Shown here piece after piece: positions 8,012 to 15,869 of a stretch of 64,000 nucleotides of DNA. How positions within the stretch are numbered: position 1 is the first letter of the stretch; each line of letters starts with the position of its first letter. This stretch comes from Hyphomicrobiales bacterium (GTDB lineage: Bacteria > Pseudomonadota > Alphaproteobacteria > Rhizobiales > Beijerinckiaceae), in NCBI GenBank assembly GCA_028868735.1, contig JAGWTW010000002.1:1-64000 (forward strand), given 5' to 3'. A program made the translations under genes and the position numbers. The notes beneath the pieces are model-generated. The model was not told where the DNA came from. It saw nothing but the letters and a program-made list of their open reading frames with translations, and made no database searches.

Positions 8012-8827
8012 AGTCCGATCCACCAAGTCCTCAAGCGACCATAGGCGCGAGCTAACTCCCGCCGCCATCGCTGGCGTCGTGCGGAGCGTCTTATGCAGCC
8101 GGACGAAGTTGTAGTGAGCGAAATGCAGGCCGACCGCCGCCCGATGGTTCTCGACCTTCTTTGAGAAGCCATTCGTCAGGCGGGTAAACCGGCGCATGCT
8201 CATACGCATCGTCAGGTTTTGACGCTCAATCATGCTGGTGGAGATATGGGCACGGTCCGGCGCGCCAGCAATTGCCGTCCGTTCCGAGCGCACGACCTTG
8301 GGAGGGCTGTAGCGGCCGGGGCCAATCGGTTCGGCCTCGTAAAATTTAACCGCCTGTCCATAGTCCACGTCTGCGCCGAACGCCTGTTCAACGGCATCCA
8401 CATACGAGTTGAGGGCGTCCGAGGAAATCTGGACGCGGTTCGCCAGCCGCTCGGACAGATCGGTCATGAACGCGATGGCGTTCGGCTTGCTGCGCTTCCC
8501 GACCAGATAGGACGGGATCAGCTTCGTATCGGGATCGATCGCCACGAAGGTCCACTGATCGCCGACCCGAGCCTTATCGTCGGCCTTCGTAACCTGCCGC
8601 TGCTTCTTGCCGACATACGCCCAGATTTCGTCAACCTGTATCCGCTTGCATGGCAGGTCGCGCATTTCCTCGTTCATGATCTTGGCGCAGCCGGTTCCGA
8701 CCTCGACCATGAGGCGCATGATCGTATCCCGATGCGTTTCGGTCATGCGCTCGGTCGAGCGAATCGAATTGCCTTCAACCAAGGCCCCGATGATCTGTGT
8801 GCGACGGGCGAGAGACAGGCGATTCAT
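8003..8827 (-). CDS. IS1-type DDE transposase
   Basis: The 274-residue protein starts MNRLSLARRTQII and has an N-terminal helix-turn-helix region (residues 5-45) followed by a DDE catalytic core. The likely catalytic residues are D66 in QVDEIW, D137 in SSDALNSY and E201 in MIERQNLTMR. The ERxNLTxR...GFSK signature is typical of the IS1-type transposases common in rhizobia. The gene is intact in a single frame, without the frameshift of classical IS1. It ends within the left inverted repeat and is divergent from the cargo operon, with overlapping promoters between them. The element should still be able to move. Confidence 0.85.
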   Translation of the reverse strand: MNRLSLARRTQIIGALVEGNSIRSTERMTETHRDTIMRLMVEVGTGCAKIMNEEMRDLPCKRIQVDEIWAYVGKKQRQVTKADDKARVGDQWTFVAIDPDTKLIPSYLVGKRSKPNAIAFMTDLSERLANRVQISSDALNSYVDAVEQAFGADVDYGQAVKFYEAEPIGPGRYSPPKVVRSERTAIAGAPDRAHISTSMIERQNLTMRMSMRRFTRLTNGFSKKVENHRAAVGLHFAHYNFVRLHKTLRTTPAMAAGVSSRLWSLEDLVDRTSN

Positions 8828-8840
8828 ATCGAAAATCCAC

Positions 8841-8905
8841 TTCACAACCGATCTTGTATGCAGTATGATATACAGATGGTCAGATGTCAATAGGACTGCA
8901 TACAA
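8841..8905. promoter_or_regulatory. Overlapping divergent promoters with a palindromic operator
   Basis: For the plus-strand operon TTCACA (8841-8846) and TATGAT (8864-8869) stand 17 bases apart. For the transposase, TTGACA (8890-8885, minus strand) and CATACT (8867-8862) also stand 17 bases apart. TTGTATGCAGT (8854-8864) and its perfect complement ACTGCATACAA (8895-8905) bracket this region; the left arm covers the spacer and the first base of the plus -10 box, and the right arm reaches the A of the start codon at 8905. A protein bound to both arms would block both promoters, and the small HTH protein encoded next is the obvious candidate. Confidence 0.65.
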
Positions 8906-9141
8906 TGAATTTCAAAGAGGCGACGGATATCCTCTTTGCGCGAATCGATCATTCAGACTTGGCCGAGGCATTAGGCGTGTCTGTGGCGTCCATAAGGCAG
9001 GCCCGGCTAGGACCAGATGCAAAGGCGCATAGAGCGGCACCGGGGAACTGGGAGCGGGCTGCGATACGGCTCGCAGAACGCGAGATCATGAAGTATCGGA
9101 AGCTTATAGAGTCCATTCGCTCAGAAGGGACGACCAAATGA
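8905..9141 (+). CDS. Small HTH protein, probable cassette regulator
   Basis: A 78-residue protein with a predicted helix-turn-helix near residues 18-33 (DLAEALGVSVASIRQA), followed by a Lys/Arg-rich helical tail. The ATG at 8905 overlaps the right arm of an 11-bp palindrome at its own promoter, which suggests autoregulation. Its stop overlaps the next start (ATGA at 9138), so it is translated together with the nuclease gene. I do not recognise a named family. By position it may set the level of the nuclease and the transposase. Confidence 0.7.
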   Translation: MNFKEATDILFARIDHSDLAEALGVSVASIRQARLGPDAKAHRAAPGNWERAAIRLAEREIMKYRKLIESIRSEGTTK

Positions 9142-10850
9142 CGATTCCATTATCTGACACTCCGACCGTAGGTTTGGGGCAATTCATAAAAGAAGTTCGC
9201 TTTACAGTTCCGAGTCATCAAAGGGACTACTCATGGACAGAAGAATATGTAAAGCAATTCCTTGACGATATCGAAAACGCAGTGAAAGATAAGGAAGGTT
9301 TATATTTTTGCGGCCTAATGGTCTTCACTAAGTCAGATGCCCCTTCCTTTCATGTGTTGGACGGTTAGCAACGCCTTGCCACCACTCTAATGATTTTTAG
9401 CGCTATCAGGAATTGGCTCGGAGGGTATACCTCGTTTCAGCGCGCCCAGACGCAAATAGAGGAGCGCTATCTTGGAGATAGCGATCTTGGACAGACAACT
9501 ATTGAGCCGAAACTAACTTTGAACGCGGCTAATAATGATGTCTTTAGGCGCTACGTAATAGATGCCATCCCGCTCGCCGACATCGAAAGGGCGCTGAAAG
9601 TTTGCAAGAAAGAAGACAGAAACAAAGCGCTGCTTTCTGCCTCACTGTATCTGAACCAACGAATAAAAAATATAGCTGATAAATTTGATTCGCCAGATAA
9701 AGCCAGAGATTATTTTCTTTCTCTAGTGCAATATATAACGGATACAGTGCAAATTGTTCGACTTGTCGTGCGCGGCGATGACGCGGCATACACGATATTT
9801 GAAACTCTAAACGACCGTGGAATGGAATTAGCTCCTCTCGACCTTGTAAAGAATTACCTTTTTAGCAGAGCGGAGAAATCGAAGGCATTGTCGTTGCGCG
9901 ATTTGGAAGAGCGTTGGACTGAGATGATGACATTGCTTAGTTCTGTGAAGGCCGATTCTTTTCTTCGCGCATTCTGGACATCGAAACACGGGGCCCCGGA
10001 AGGGAAGCGGTTATTTGGATACTTCAAGAAAGAATACGCTGACGCGGAGAAGGCCTATCAAGTATCTCTTGATATGCGAGCGGCCGCAGAGCGATATGCT
10101 GCTTTAAGCGACTCGAATGATCCTATTTGGTCGCCCTATTCCGAACGTGTGAAGCACGGTGTCGAGGCGCTGGCGATAATTGGGTCATCGCAATTTCACC
10201 CGCTGATTCTCGCTGCCCTAGCAGTGTTCGATAAGCGCGAATTTGAACGGCTCATGTGGCTTCTAGAGGTATTAGCCGTGCGCTGGCAACTTGTCGCCCG
10301 CGGGCGCCCCGGAAGAATCGAAAGCACTGCCGGACGCGCTGCGAAGGCGATAGCGGATGGCAAGATAACTACTGCTTCACAAGTTCTGACAGAGGTGCGG
10401 GAACTCTATATTGCCGATCCGGTTTTTGAGGCTGATTTCAAGCTCAAGACAGAGCGCGAGGCCAAGAAAGCGATGTATCTCTTGAAGGGGCTTGAACATC
10501 AATCGCTACTTCGCGCGCAAGATGCTCACCCGTCCGAGTCTATCCCCGGAAACGTCACTGTCGAACATATCCTTCCCAAATCGCCCGGCGCGGCGTGGAA
10601 GGCGGAAATTGACGCTGATCCCGAACTTCACGCCGATTTTCTATACCGCCTTGGCAACATGTGCTTGCTTGCGGACGCCAACCGCGCGCTCGGCAACAAA
10701 GCCTTCTCGGAAAAGAAGAAATCCTATGCGGGTTCTAAATTAAGGATCACAAATTCCGTTTCGCAATATGCGAACTGGACGCGAAATGAGATTGAGGACC
10801 GGCAGTCGCATTTGGCACAGTTGGCGGTTGCGAAGTGGCGATTTCAATGA
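9138..10850 (+). pseudogene. DUF262-DUF1524 nuclease (GmrSD/SspE type) with an in-frame amber codon
   Basis: The frame spans 570 codons with one internal TAG at 9366-9368 (codon 77). The N-terminal DUF262 domain shows FTVPSHQRDYSW (residues 22-33) and then VLDG-TAG-QRL, where the family motif is DGQQR; CAG to TAG is one base. After it the frame continues intact to a C-terminal DUF1524 HNH domain with VEHILPKSP (H477) and LGNMCLL...N (N507). Such fused proteins act in type IV restriction and phosphorothioate-linked phage defence: DUF262 binds and hydrolyses nucleotide and HNH cuts DNA. As written, the product stops at 76 residues unless the stop is read through or the base is a sequencing error. 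Codon use is AT-richer than the host. Confidence 0.8.
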
Positions 10851-11134
10851 CCAGCGAACTTAAAACAGCTATCGAGTCGCAGCACGGCGGCCGGGCGACC
10901 CTCGTCCAATCCGTCCCCGTGAAGGAAACCCATGCCGGACAAACCGTCTGGGAAGGCGTCGTGCACGTGTTCAACCTCGCCGACAACCCGAAGGCGACGC
11001 GGGCCTATGCCTGGTCCTCACCTATCGAGGGAAGCAGCAAGAGACGATATTTTGCCGTGCTGCATATGGGGGCGATCAAGTCGCCACTAGACGCGGTAAG
11101 GGCGGCGATCGTAGCTGAGCATCGGAAAGGCTAG
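10847..11134 (+). CDS. Small conserved protein coupled to the nuclease gene
   Basis: The 95-residue protein starts at an ATG that overlaps the nuclease stop (ATGA), the same arrangement as at the previous junction. It contains VWEGVVHVFNLADNP (near residue 30), AYAWSSPIEGSSKRRYF and a C-terminal helix ending AIVAEHRKG. Similar small proteins of unknown role occur in rhizobial genomes, to my recollection; I assign no function. Its GC content is closer to the host than that of the nuclease gene, so it may have joined the cassette separately. Confidence 0.7.
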   Translation: MTSELKTAIESQHGGRATLVQSVPVKETHAGQTVWEGVVHVFNLADNPKATRAYAWSSPIEGSSKRRYFAVLHMGAIKSPLDAVRAAIVAEHRKG

Positions 11135-11207
11135 CGGGCGCGGGGGACTCGAACCCCCAACAACCCGCTTGGCAAGCGGGTGCCTCTACCAATTGGGCTA
11201 CCGCCGT
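11135..11207 (-). tRNA. tRNA-Gly(GCC)-like sequence with a poorly paired acceptor stem
   Basis: The minus strand shows a D-arm (GCC/GGC), a perfect 5-bp anticodon stem CCCGC/GCGGG around TTGCCAA (anticodon GCC), and a perfect 5-bp T-stem GGGGG/CCCCC around TTCGAGT. The 73-base layout is standard. The acceptor strands ACGGCGG and GCGCCCG pair only at four central positions, and no CCA follows. It could be a decayed tRNA or a recombinant of two tRNA ends. It lies antisense and directly abuts the stop of the small conserved gene, inside the transposon. Confidence 0.6.
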
Positions 11208-11211
11208 ACAT

Positions 11212-11233
11212 TGAGCCTACCGAAATAGGCTCA
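11212..11233. repeat. Perfect 8-bp hairpin next to the tRNA-like sequence
   Basis: TGAGCCTA (11212-11219) and TAGGCTCA (11226-11233) form a perfect stem with the six-base loop CCGAAA. It sits just upstream of the tRNA-like sequence on its strand. Without a T-run it is not a clear terminator; it may be a processing or structural element. Confidence 0.6.
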
Positions 11234-11280
11234 CTGGTACCTCTGAGTTACCGGCTATATGGGGATGGATTTTCGATCCG

Positions 11281-11298
11281 TCAAATTAGGACACTACC
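11281..11298 (-). repeat. Right terminal inverted repeat of the transposon
   Basis: TCAAATTAGGACACTACC, the exact complement of the left end. It now supplies the stop codon (TAA, 11288-11286) to the host gene on its right. Confidence 0.9.
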
Positions 11299-11567
11299 AC
11301 CCCGGCCGATTTCTTGCTCTTTTCGCTCTTGTCGCGCGCCGACGCCAGTTCGTTCAAGAACTGTCCGGCCCAGGCTATCTCGCCGCTCGCCTGCAATTCC
11401 TTCTGCCGCAGGCGCTCGAAGAAACGATCCGCGCCGGAGGACGGTTCGCTGCCGCTCTTCAACTTCTCCGCCTTCTTGGCGAGCGACGTCACGCGATCGA
11501 GTTCCTTTTCCGCGTTCCTGCGAAATTTCTCCACGACCTTCGACAAGTGCTTGTGCTGTTTACTCAC
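11286..11567 (-). CDS. Small charged helical protein with a transposon-altered C-terminus
   Basis: About 93 residues, very rich in Lys, Glu and Arg with heptad-like spacing (KFRRNAEKELDRV, LAKKAEKLKSG), so probably a helical or coiled-coil cytoplasmic protein. I do not recognise a family. The start is a GTG at 11567 with GGAGAAG upstream. The original C-terminus read ...KSAGVDSLQ, reconstructed across the transposon. The insertion changed it to ...KSAGVVVS with a stop codon from the transposon end. Only the last residues changed, so the protein is probably still functional. Confidence 0.65.
   Translation of the reverse strand: MSKQHKHLSKVVEKFRRNAEKELDRVTSLAKKAEKLKSGSEPSSGADRFFERLRQKELQASGEIAWAGQFLNELASARDKSEKSKKSAGVVVS
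11299..11306. repeat. Target-site duplication, right copy
   Basis: ACCCCGGC, identical to 7986-7993 and directly abutting the right transposon end. Confidence 0.9.
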
Positions 11568-11720
11568 AACTCTTCTCCAGGCGCGCTGCAACGCCAAGTC
11601 GACGCTTGCCGGATCCGACGTATAGCCGAACGCGCAGCCCCTCGTCTAATATGACGATTTTGTGACATTGTGACAGAAATTGTCGCCGCGAAATTACGGC
11701 TTTTTGTTCAGGTCCGCCGA

Positions 11721-12416
11721 TCAATCGCTCTCGTTGCGCAGCCGGTCGAGCGCGGCGACGTCGACAATCAGGATTCGACCCTTTTCGAGCCGCACCCAAT
11801 TCTGCGTTTCCCATGCTTTCAGTTTCTGGTTCACGCTCTCGCGTGAACTGCCGATGATCTGACCGAGTTCGCGCTGCGTGAGGGTGATTTCATCCTTTTC
11901 GTCCTTGAACGTCCGCAACGCGCGCGCGAGCCTGGCGGTCACGCCGAGGAACATGACGCTCTCGAGGCGCTCGCTCGTGTGTCGCACCGTGCGACACAGG
12001 ACGCTGATGAACTGCAACGCGACCTGCGGGTTCTGCTCGAGAAAGACGACGACATCGCGCCGGTTGAGCATGAGCAGCGAACAATCCGTCAGCGCGATCG
12101 CGTCGGCCGTGCGCGGCTGGCCGTCGAGCACGGCGATTTCACCGAACATCTCGCCACGACGCAGGATATTGAACAAGGCTTCGCGCCCATCCTCGGTCGG
12201 CGCGGCGATCTTCACCGAGCCTTCGACGAGAATCATCAAAAAAGAGCCTTCGTCGCCCTTCCGAAACAGGATTTGCCCCTTGCGAGCGCTCGTGTGCCGC
12301 ATGTAGCGCGCAAGCCGCTCGAGGGCGCCGGGGTCGAGCCCCCGGAACAGCGGATGGGATCCGAGATATACCGCGCCGACATCCGCAAGTTTGCCGCCGT
12401 TTCCGCTCTTGTTCAT
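11721..12416 (-). CDS. Crp/Fnr-family transcriptional regulator
   Basis: The 231-residue protein has an N-terminal cyclic-nucleotide-binding fold (about residues 20-135), with the phosphate-binding cassette GEIAVLDGQPRTADA including the conserved Arg, and a C-terminal winged helix (TLTQRELGQIIGSSRESVNQKL). The cassette suggests cAMP or a similar ligand rather than an Fnr iron-sulphur cluster, whose cysteines are absent. The ATG at 12416 fits the domain start. It is transcribed away from the nucleotide cyclase-domain gene at 12654, so ligand maker and receptor may form a local pair. Confidence 0.85.
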   Translation of the reverse strand: MNKSGNGGKLADVGAVYLGSHPLFRGLDPGALERLARYMRHTSARKGQILFRKGDEGSFLMILVEGSVKIAAPTEDGREALFNILRRGEMFGEIAVLDGQPRTADAIALTDCSLLMLNRRDVVVFLEQNPQVALQFISVLCRTVRHTSERLESVMFLGVTARLARALRTFKDEKDEITLTQRELGQIIGSSRESVNQKLKAWETQNWVRLEKGRILIVDVAALDRLRNESD

Positions 12417-12653
12417 CTTCTGTCCTGCGGATCGCCCGGGACGAATGCAACGACGCGCCGGCCCTCGAGCGCGGACCGCGACTCCAACACATCGGCCGGC
12501 GCTTGCGCAGAGTATCAACTCTCCGTCTCACAGCAAAGGTAGCGCATACGCGCAAAACGCGTGTCCGCCCGCCCCTGCCGCGCAGGCCGAAGCTCGACAC
12601 GTCTTGCCCGCTATGCCAGCATTCGGGCCCTGCCCTCAGTCAGCTCGTGATCC

Positions 12654-15600
12654 GTGCCGTTCGAGAGCGTAAATTGCAGCGCATGCGACGCCGCCAATCC
12701 TGCTGAAAGCAGATTTTGCGGGCGTTGCGGCGTTCCGTTGGCGCGGGTCTGTACGCAGTGCGGAGCATTGCTTGCGCCGGCCGATCGCTTCTGCAGCCAA
12801 TGCGGCGCCGCTGCGGTCGCTCTTCCCGAGGAGAAGGCTGCCCGCAAACCCGGCATGGCCGAGATGGACGGCGAGCGGAAGCGCATCACCGTGCTGTTCG
12901 CGGACATGCGCAATTCGACCGCGCTGATCGAGGACGCCGATCCGGAAGTCGCGGTCGCGAAGTTCGCGCCGGTCATTGCGGCGATGAAGGATGCCGTGCA
13001 TCGCTACAACGGCGTCGTCAACGATGTTCTCGGCGATGGCGTCATGGCTCTGTTCGGCGCGCCTCGACCGACCGAAGACCATGCCGCGCTCGCTTGCATG
13101 GCGGCGCTTGCGATCCAGGAACAGGTTGCGGCGTTGAACGATCCAGACATCGGCGTTCGCGTCGGCATCCATTCGGGCGAGGTCGTCGTGCGAAGCGTGC
13201 AGACGAGCCTCACAACGAGCATAGGCGCGGTGGGCGCGTCCGTGCATCTGGCGAACCGCATGGAACAGCTCGCGGAAGCCGGCGCCATCTATTGCACGTC
13301 CGACACCTATGATCAGGCGCGCCAGTACATCGAGGGCGTCTATGTCGGAAAGGTCCCGGTAAAGGGCGTTTCGAAACCGGTCGAGGTCTACAGAATTACG
13401 GGCGCGCGCAGCGCCCCTGCAAGCGACGTGTTTCGTCAGGACGCGGCCCTCGCGCCATTTTCGGGGCGCGCCGGCGAGCTCGGCGCGCTTCATGCCGCGC
13501 TCGCCAGAGCCGAGCGCGGCACGGCGAGCGTCGTCGGGGTCGTCGGCGAGGCCGGCATGGGCAAAAGCCGCCTGTGTTTCGAGTTCGTCCAGCAATGCCG
13601 CCGGCGCGGCGTCTATGTGCTCGAAGCGCGCGCCGCGCCTTACGGGCAAGCGACGCCCTTTCAGCCGATCCTCGACCTGCTGCGCGATTTCTTCGGCATA
13701 AGGTCGCTGACGGACGCCGCCGCGATCCGCGACAAGGTCGCCGACCGCCTGAGGCAGCTCGGCGTCAGCGGCGAGAACGTGACGCTTGCGCTCGATTTTC
13801 TCGGCGTCGTACGCGATGTGGCGACACGCAAACTCGATCCTGCCGACCGAAAGCAGCGGCTGATCGATTTCGTGTGCTCGCTGGCGGGCGCCAGCGCATC
13901 TGTCGTCGCGGCCGTGGTTCTGATCGAAGACGTTCACTGGATCGACAGCGGCAGCGCGGAAATCATCAATGCGCTCGCGGATTCCGTAGCCGGCACGAAG
14001 ACAATGCTTCTTCTGAATTTCCGCCCCCACCTCGACCTGCCGTGCATGCAGCGCGCCCATTATCGGCAGGTGGCGCTCGACGCGCTCGATCGCGACGCCG
14101 TCGAGCGCATGGTGATCCATTCGATCGGCGACGACCGCTCGACGGACGAATTGCGGCGCGAGTTGACGGAACGCTCGCAGGGCAATCCGTTCTTCGTTCA
14201 AGAGCTCACGCGCGCCATTGTCGACAGCGGCGGACTGCATGGGGAAGCCGGCGCGTACAGGTCGGCGGCTTCCGCACATCTGGCGGCGCTGCCGCCAAAC
14301 GTGCAGGGGCTGCTGGCGGCCCGGATCGACCGGCTCGAGCCTTTCGCCAAACAGATCCTCCAGATCGCCGCGGTGATCGGTCGCGAGGCGCAACTGGCGA
14401 TTCTCGCCGAGGTCGCCGGAACGACGCGCGCCGCATTGGCAGACGCGCTTCGCGAGCTTCGTCGCAGGGAACTTGCAGTCGAAACCGCGCGCGGCAACGA
14501 CGCTTTTCTCCTCATCCGCCATCCCTTGATCCAGGAAGTCGCGTATCGAAGCCTGCTGTCCGAGCGAAAGCGCGGCCTTCATTCGGCGGTTGCAGCCGCG
14601 ATCAAGGTTCGGCTTGCGGATCGGCTCGACGAAAACGCAGGATTGCTGGCCGTCCACCTGGAGCGTTCCGGCGAATTGAAGCAAGCGGCGCAATTCATGA
14701 CGCGCTCTGCAATGTGGGTCGGCGTCAACGATCCCCGGCAAGCGCTCGCCGCCTGGAAGAAAGTCGTCGATCTGCTGGAAGCCGAACCGCCCGACGCCGA
14801 CACGCTACAATTGCGCATGGTCGCCTGCGGGCAGGTCATAAATTTCGGGTGGCGCGAAGGCATTTCGGCCGAGGAAGCGCGCGGATTTTTCGAACGGGGT
14901 TCAGGGATCGCGACCAGCCGAGGCAACGGGCGCGCAAACGCGTTGCTTCACGCCACTTATGGCCGGGTGCTGGCCTCGTCGGGATCGGCCGACGAATATG
15001 TCGAGAAGGTGCGCCACGCCCAGGAAATCGCCGGGAAGACCGACGACATGGGATTGCAGGTCATGCTGGCCTCGATGCTGTGTCAGGCGCTGAGGCTCGC
15101 CGGACGGCTCGCGGACGCCTTGCGCGTGTGCGACGAAACGCTGCCCAACGCGCACAAGCTGACCAAGTTCGACCGGGACATGTTCGGCTTCGATATCGAG
15201 ATCTGGCTGCTTTCGTTGCGCGGGCGAATACTCGTCGGGCTTGGCCGCTTCGAGGACGCGCGACGCGCGCTCGACCGCGTGATGGAGACGGATGCTTCGG
15301 CGGCGGACGCGTCGTTGCGGTGCATTCCGCACCTGGCCTACGTAGAAATGGCCTGGAGCGAAAGCGACGCGCGCGCGGCGGCGGAACATGCCGCCAGGGC
15401 GACCGAAATGGCGCGGGCGAGCGGGGCGACCTATGTCCACGTCTATGCGCAATGGGCGCAGGGGCTCGCGCATCTGGTCGCCGGCGAAAACGCGCGCGCC
15501 GCAGCGCTGCTTCAGGAGACGCTCGATTTCGCGCGCGCCAAAAACGCCGCGCTGGAAGAAGAGGCGCGCATCCTGTCGGATCTGTCGAGCTGTAAGCTCG

Positions 15601-15833
15601 CGCTGGGCGCCGCCTCGCAGGCCTGTCAGCTTGCGGAAGAAGCCGTGACGATCGCGCGCAGCCGGCGCGCACGCACCGCGGAATGCCGCGCCCGCATCGC
15701 CTGCGCTGCGGCGGCGCGCGCGCTCGGACGCACTGCGGCGTTCGAGGCCGAGCATAATGCGGCTATCGAACTCATGCGGGAAACAGGCGCACGCCTGTTC
15801 GAGCGCGCGCTCCGGACCCTCGCTGCGGAATGA
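12654..15833 (+). CDS. Zinc-ribbon / nucleotide cyclase / AAA-ATPase / TPR signalling protein
   Basis: This 1,059-residue protein begins at a GTG. Two zinc ribbons come first (CSACD...CGRCG and CTQCG...CSQCG, residues 8-52). A class III cyclase domain follows (about 72-250), with metal Asp residues in VLFADMRNST and LGDGVMALFG and the Asn/Arg pair in GASVHLANRME, so it looks catalytically competent. Then comes a large AAA/STAND ATPase with Walker A GEAGMGKSR (about 297) and Walker B VVLIEDVHW, and a long helical repeat region of TPR type (about 690-1050). No membrane segment is seen. Such proteins sense signals through the repeats and adjust cyclic-nucleotide output; the trigger is unknown. 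Confidence 0.85.
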   Translation: MPFESVNCSACDAANPAESRFCGRCGVPLARVCTQCGALLAPADRFCSQCGAAAVALPEEKAARKPGMAEMDGERKRITVLFADMRNSTALIEDADPEVAVAKFAPVIAAMKDAVHRYNGVVNDVLGDGVMALFGAPRPTEDHAALACMAALAIQEQVAALNDPDIGVRVGIHSGEVVVRSVQTSLTTSIGAVGASVHLANRMEQLAEAGAIYCTSDTYDQARQYIEGVYVGKVPVKGVSKPVEVYRITGARSAPASDVFRQDAALAPFSGRAGELGALHAALARAERGTASVVGVVGEAGMGKSRLCFEFVQQCRRRGVYVLEARAAPYGQATPFQPILDLLRDFFGIRSLTDAAAIRDKVADRLRQLGVSGENVTLALDFLGVVRDVATRKLDPADRKQRLIDFVCSLAGASASVVAAVVLIEDVHWIDSGSAEIINALADSVAGTKTMLLLNFRPHLDLPCMQRAHYRQVALDALDRDAVERMVIHSIGDDRSTDELRRELTERSQGNPFFVQELTRAIVDSGGLHGEAGAYRSAASAHLAALPPNVQGLLAARIDRLEPFAKQILQIAAVIGREAQLAILAEVAGTTRAALADALRELRRRELAVETARGNDAFLLIRHPLIQEVAYRSLLSERKRGLHSAVAAAIKVRLADRLDENAGLLAVHLERSGELKQAAQFMTRSAMWVGVNDPRQALAAWKKVVDLLEAEPPDADTLQLRMVACGQVINFGWREGISAEEARGFFERGSGIATSRGNGRANALLHATYGRVLASSGSADEYVEKVRHAQEIAGKTDDMGLQVMLASMLCQALRLAGRLADALRVCDETLPNAHKLTKFDRDMFGFDIEIWLLSLRGRILVGLGRFEDARRALDRVMETDASAADASLRCIPHLAYVEMAWSESDARAAAEHAARATEMARASGATYVHVYAQWAQGLAHLVAGENARAAALLQETLDFARAKNAALEEEARILSDLSSCKLALGAASQACQLAEEAVTIARSRRARTAECRARIACAAAARALGRTAAFEAEHNAAIELMRETGARLFERALRTLAAE

Positions 15834-15869
15834 CCCGCGGCTTCGTTCGTCGCGCGACGAACCGATTGA

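Larger units (their letters stand above)
7994..11298. mobile_element. IS1-type transposon carrying a nuclease cassette and a tRNA-like gene
   Basis: The 3,305-base element is bounded by perfect 18-bp inverted repeats (GGTAGTGTCCTAATTTGA at 7994-8011 and its complement at 11281-11298) and flanked by identical 8-bp direct repeats ACCCCGGC. Inside are one transposase gene on the minus strand at the left end, a three-gene plus-strand operon with visibly lower GC than the host, and a tRNA-Gly-like sequence at the right. Perfect ends and duplication mean it moved as one unit, recently. Simple IS elements of this type are about 1 kb, so roughly 2.4 kb is passenger DNA. Confidence 0.9.

Noticed and set aside
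9390-10850. A separate 486-residue gene starting at the ATG after the amber codon
   Set aside because: No ribosome site precedes that ATG, and the frame continues the DUF262 domain across the stop; it is one interrupted gene.
11135-11207. The element's tRNA as an amber suppressor that would rescue the TAG in the nuclease gene
   Set aside because: The anticodon reads GCC (glycine), not CTA, so it cannot decode TAG.
12636-14741. Long minus-strand open frame opposite the cyclase gene
   Set aside because: High-GC antisense shadow: Arg/Ala-rich, no domains, and the plus frame has clear zinc-ribbon, cyclase and ATPase motifs.
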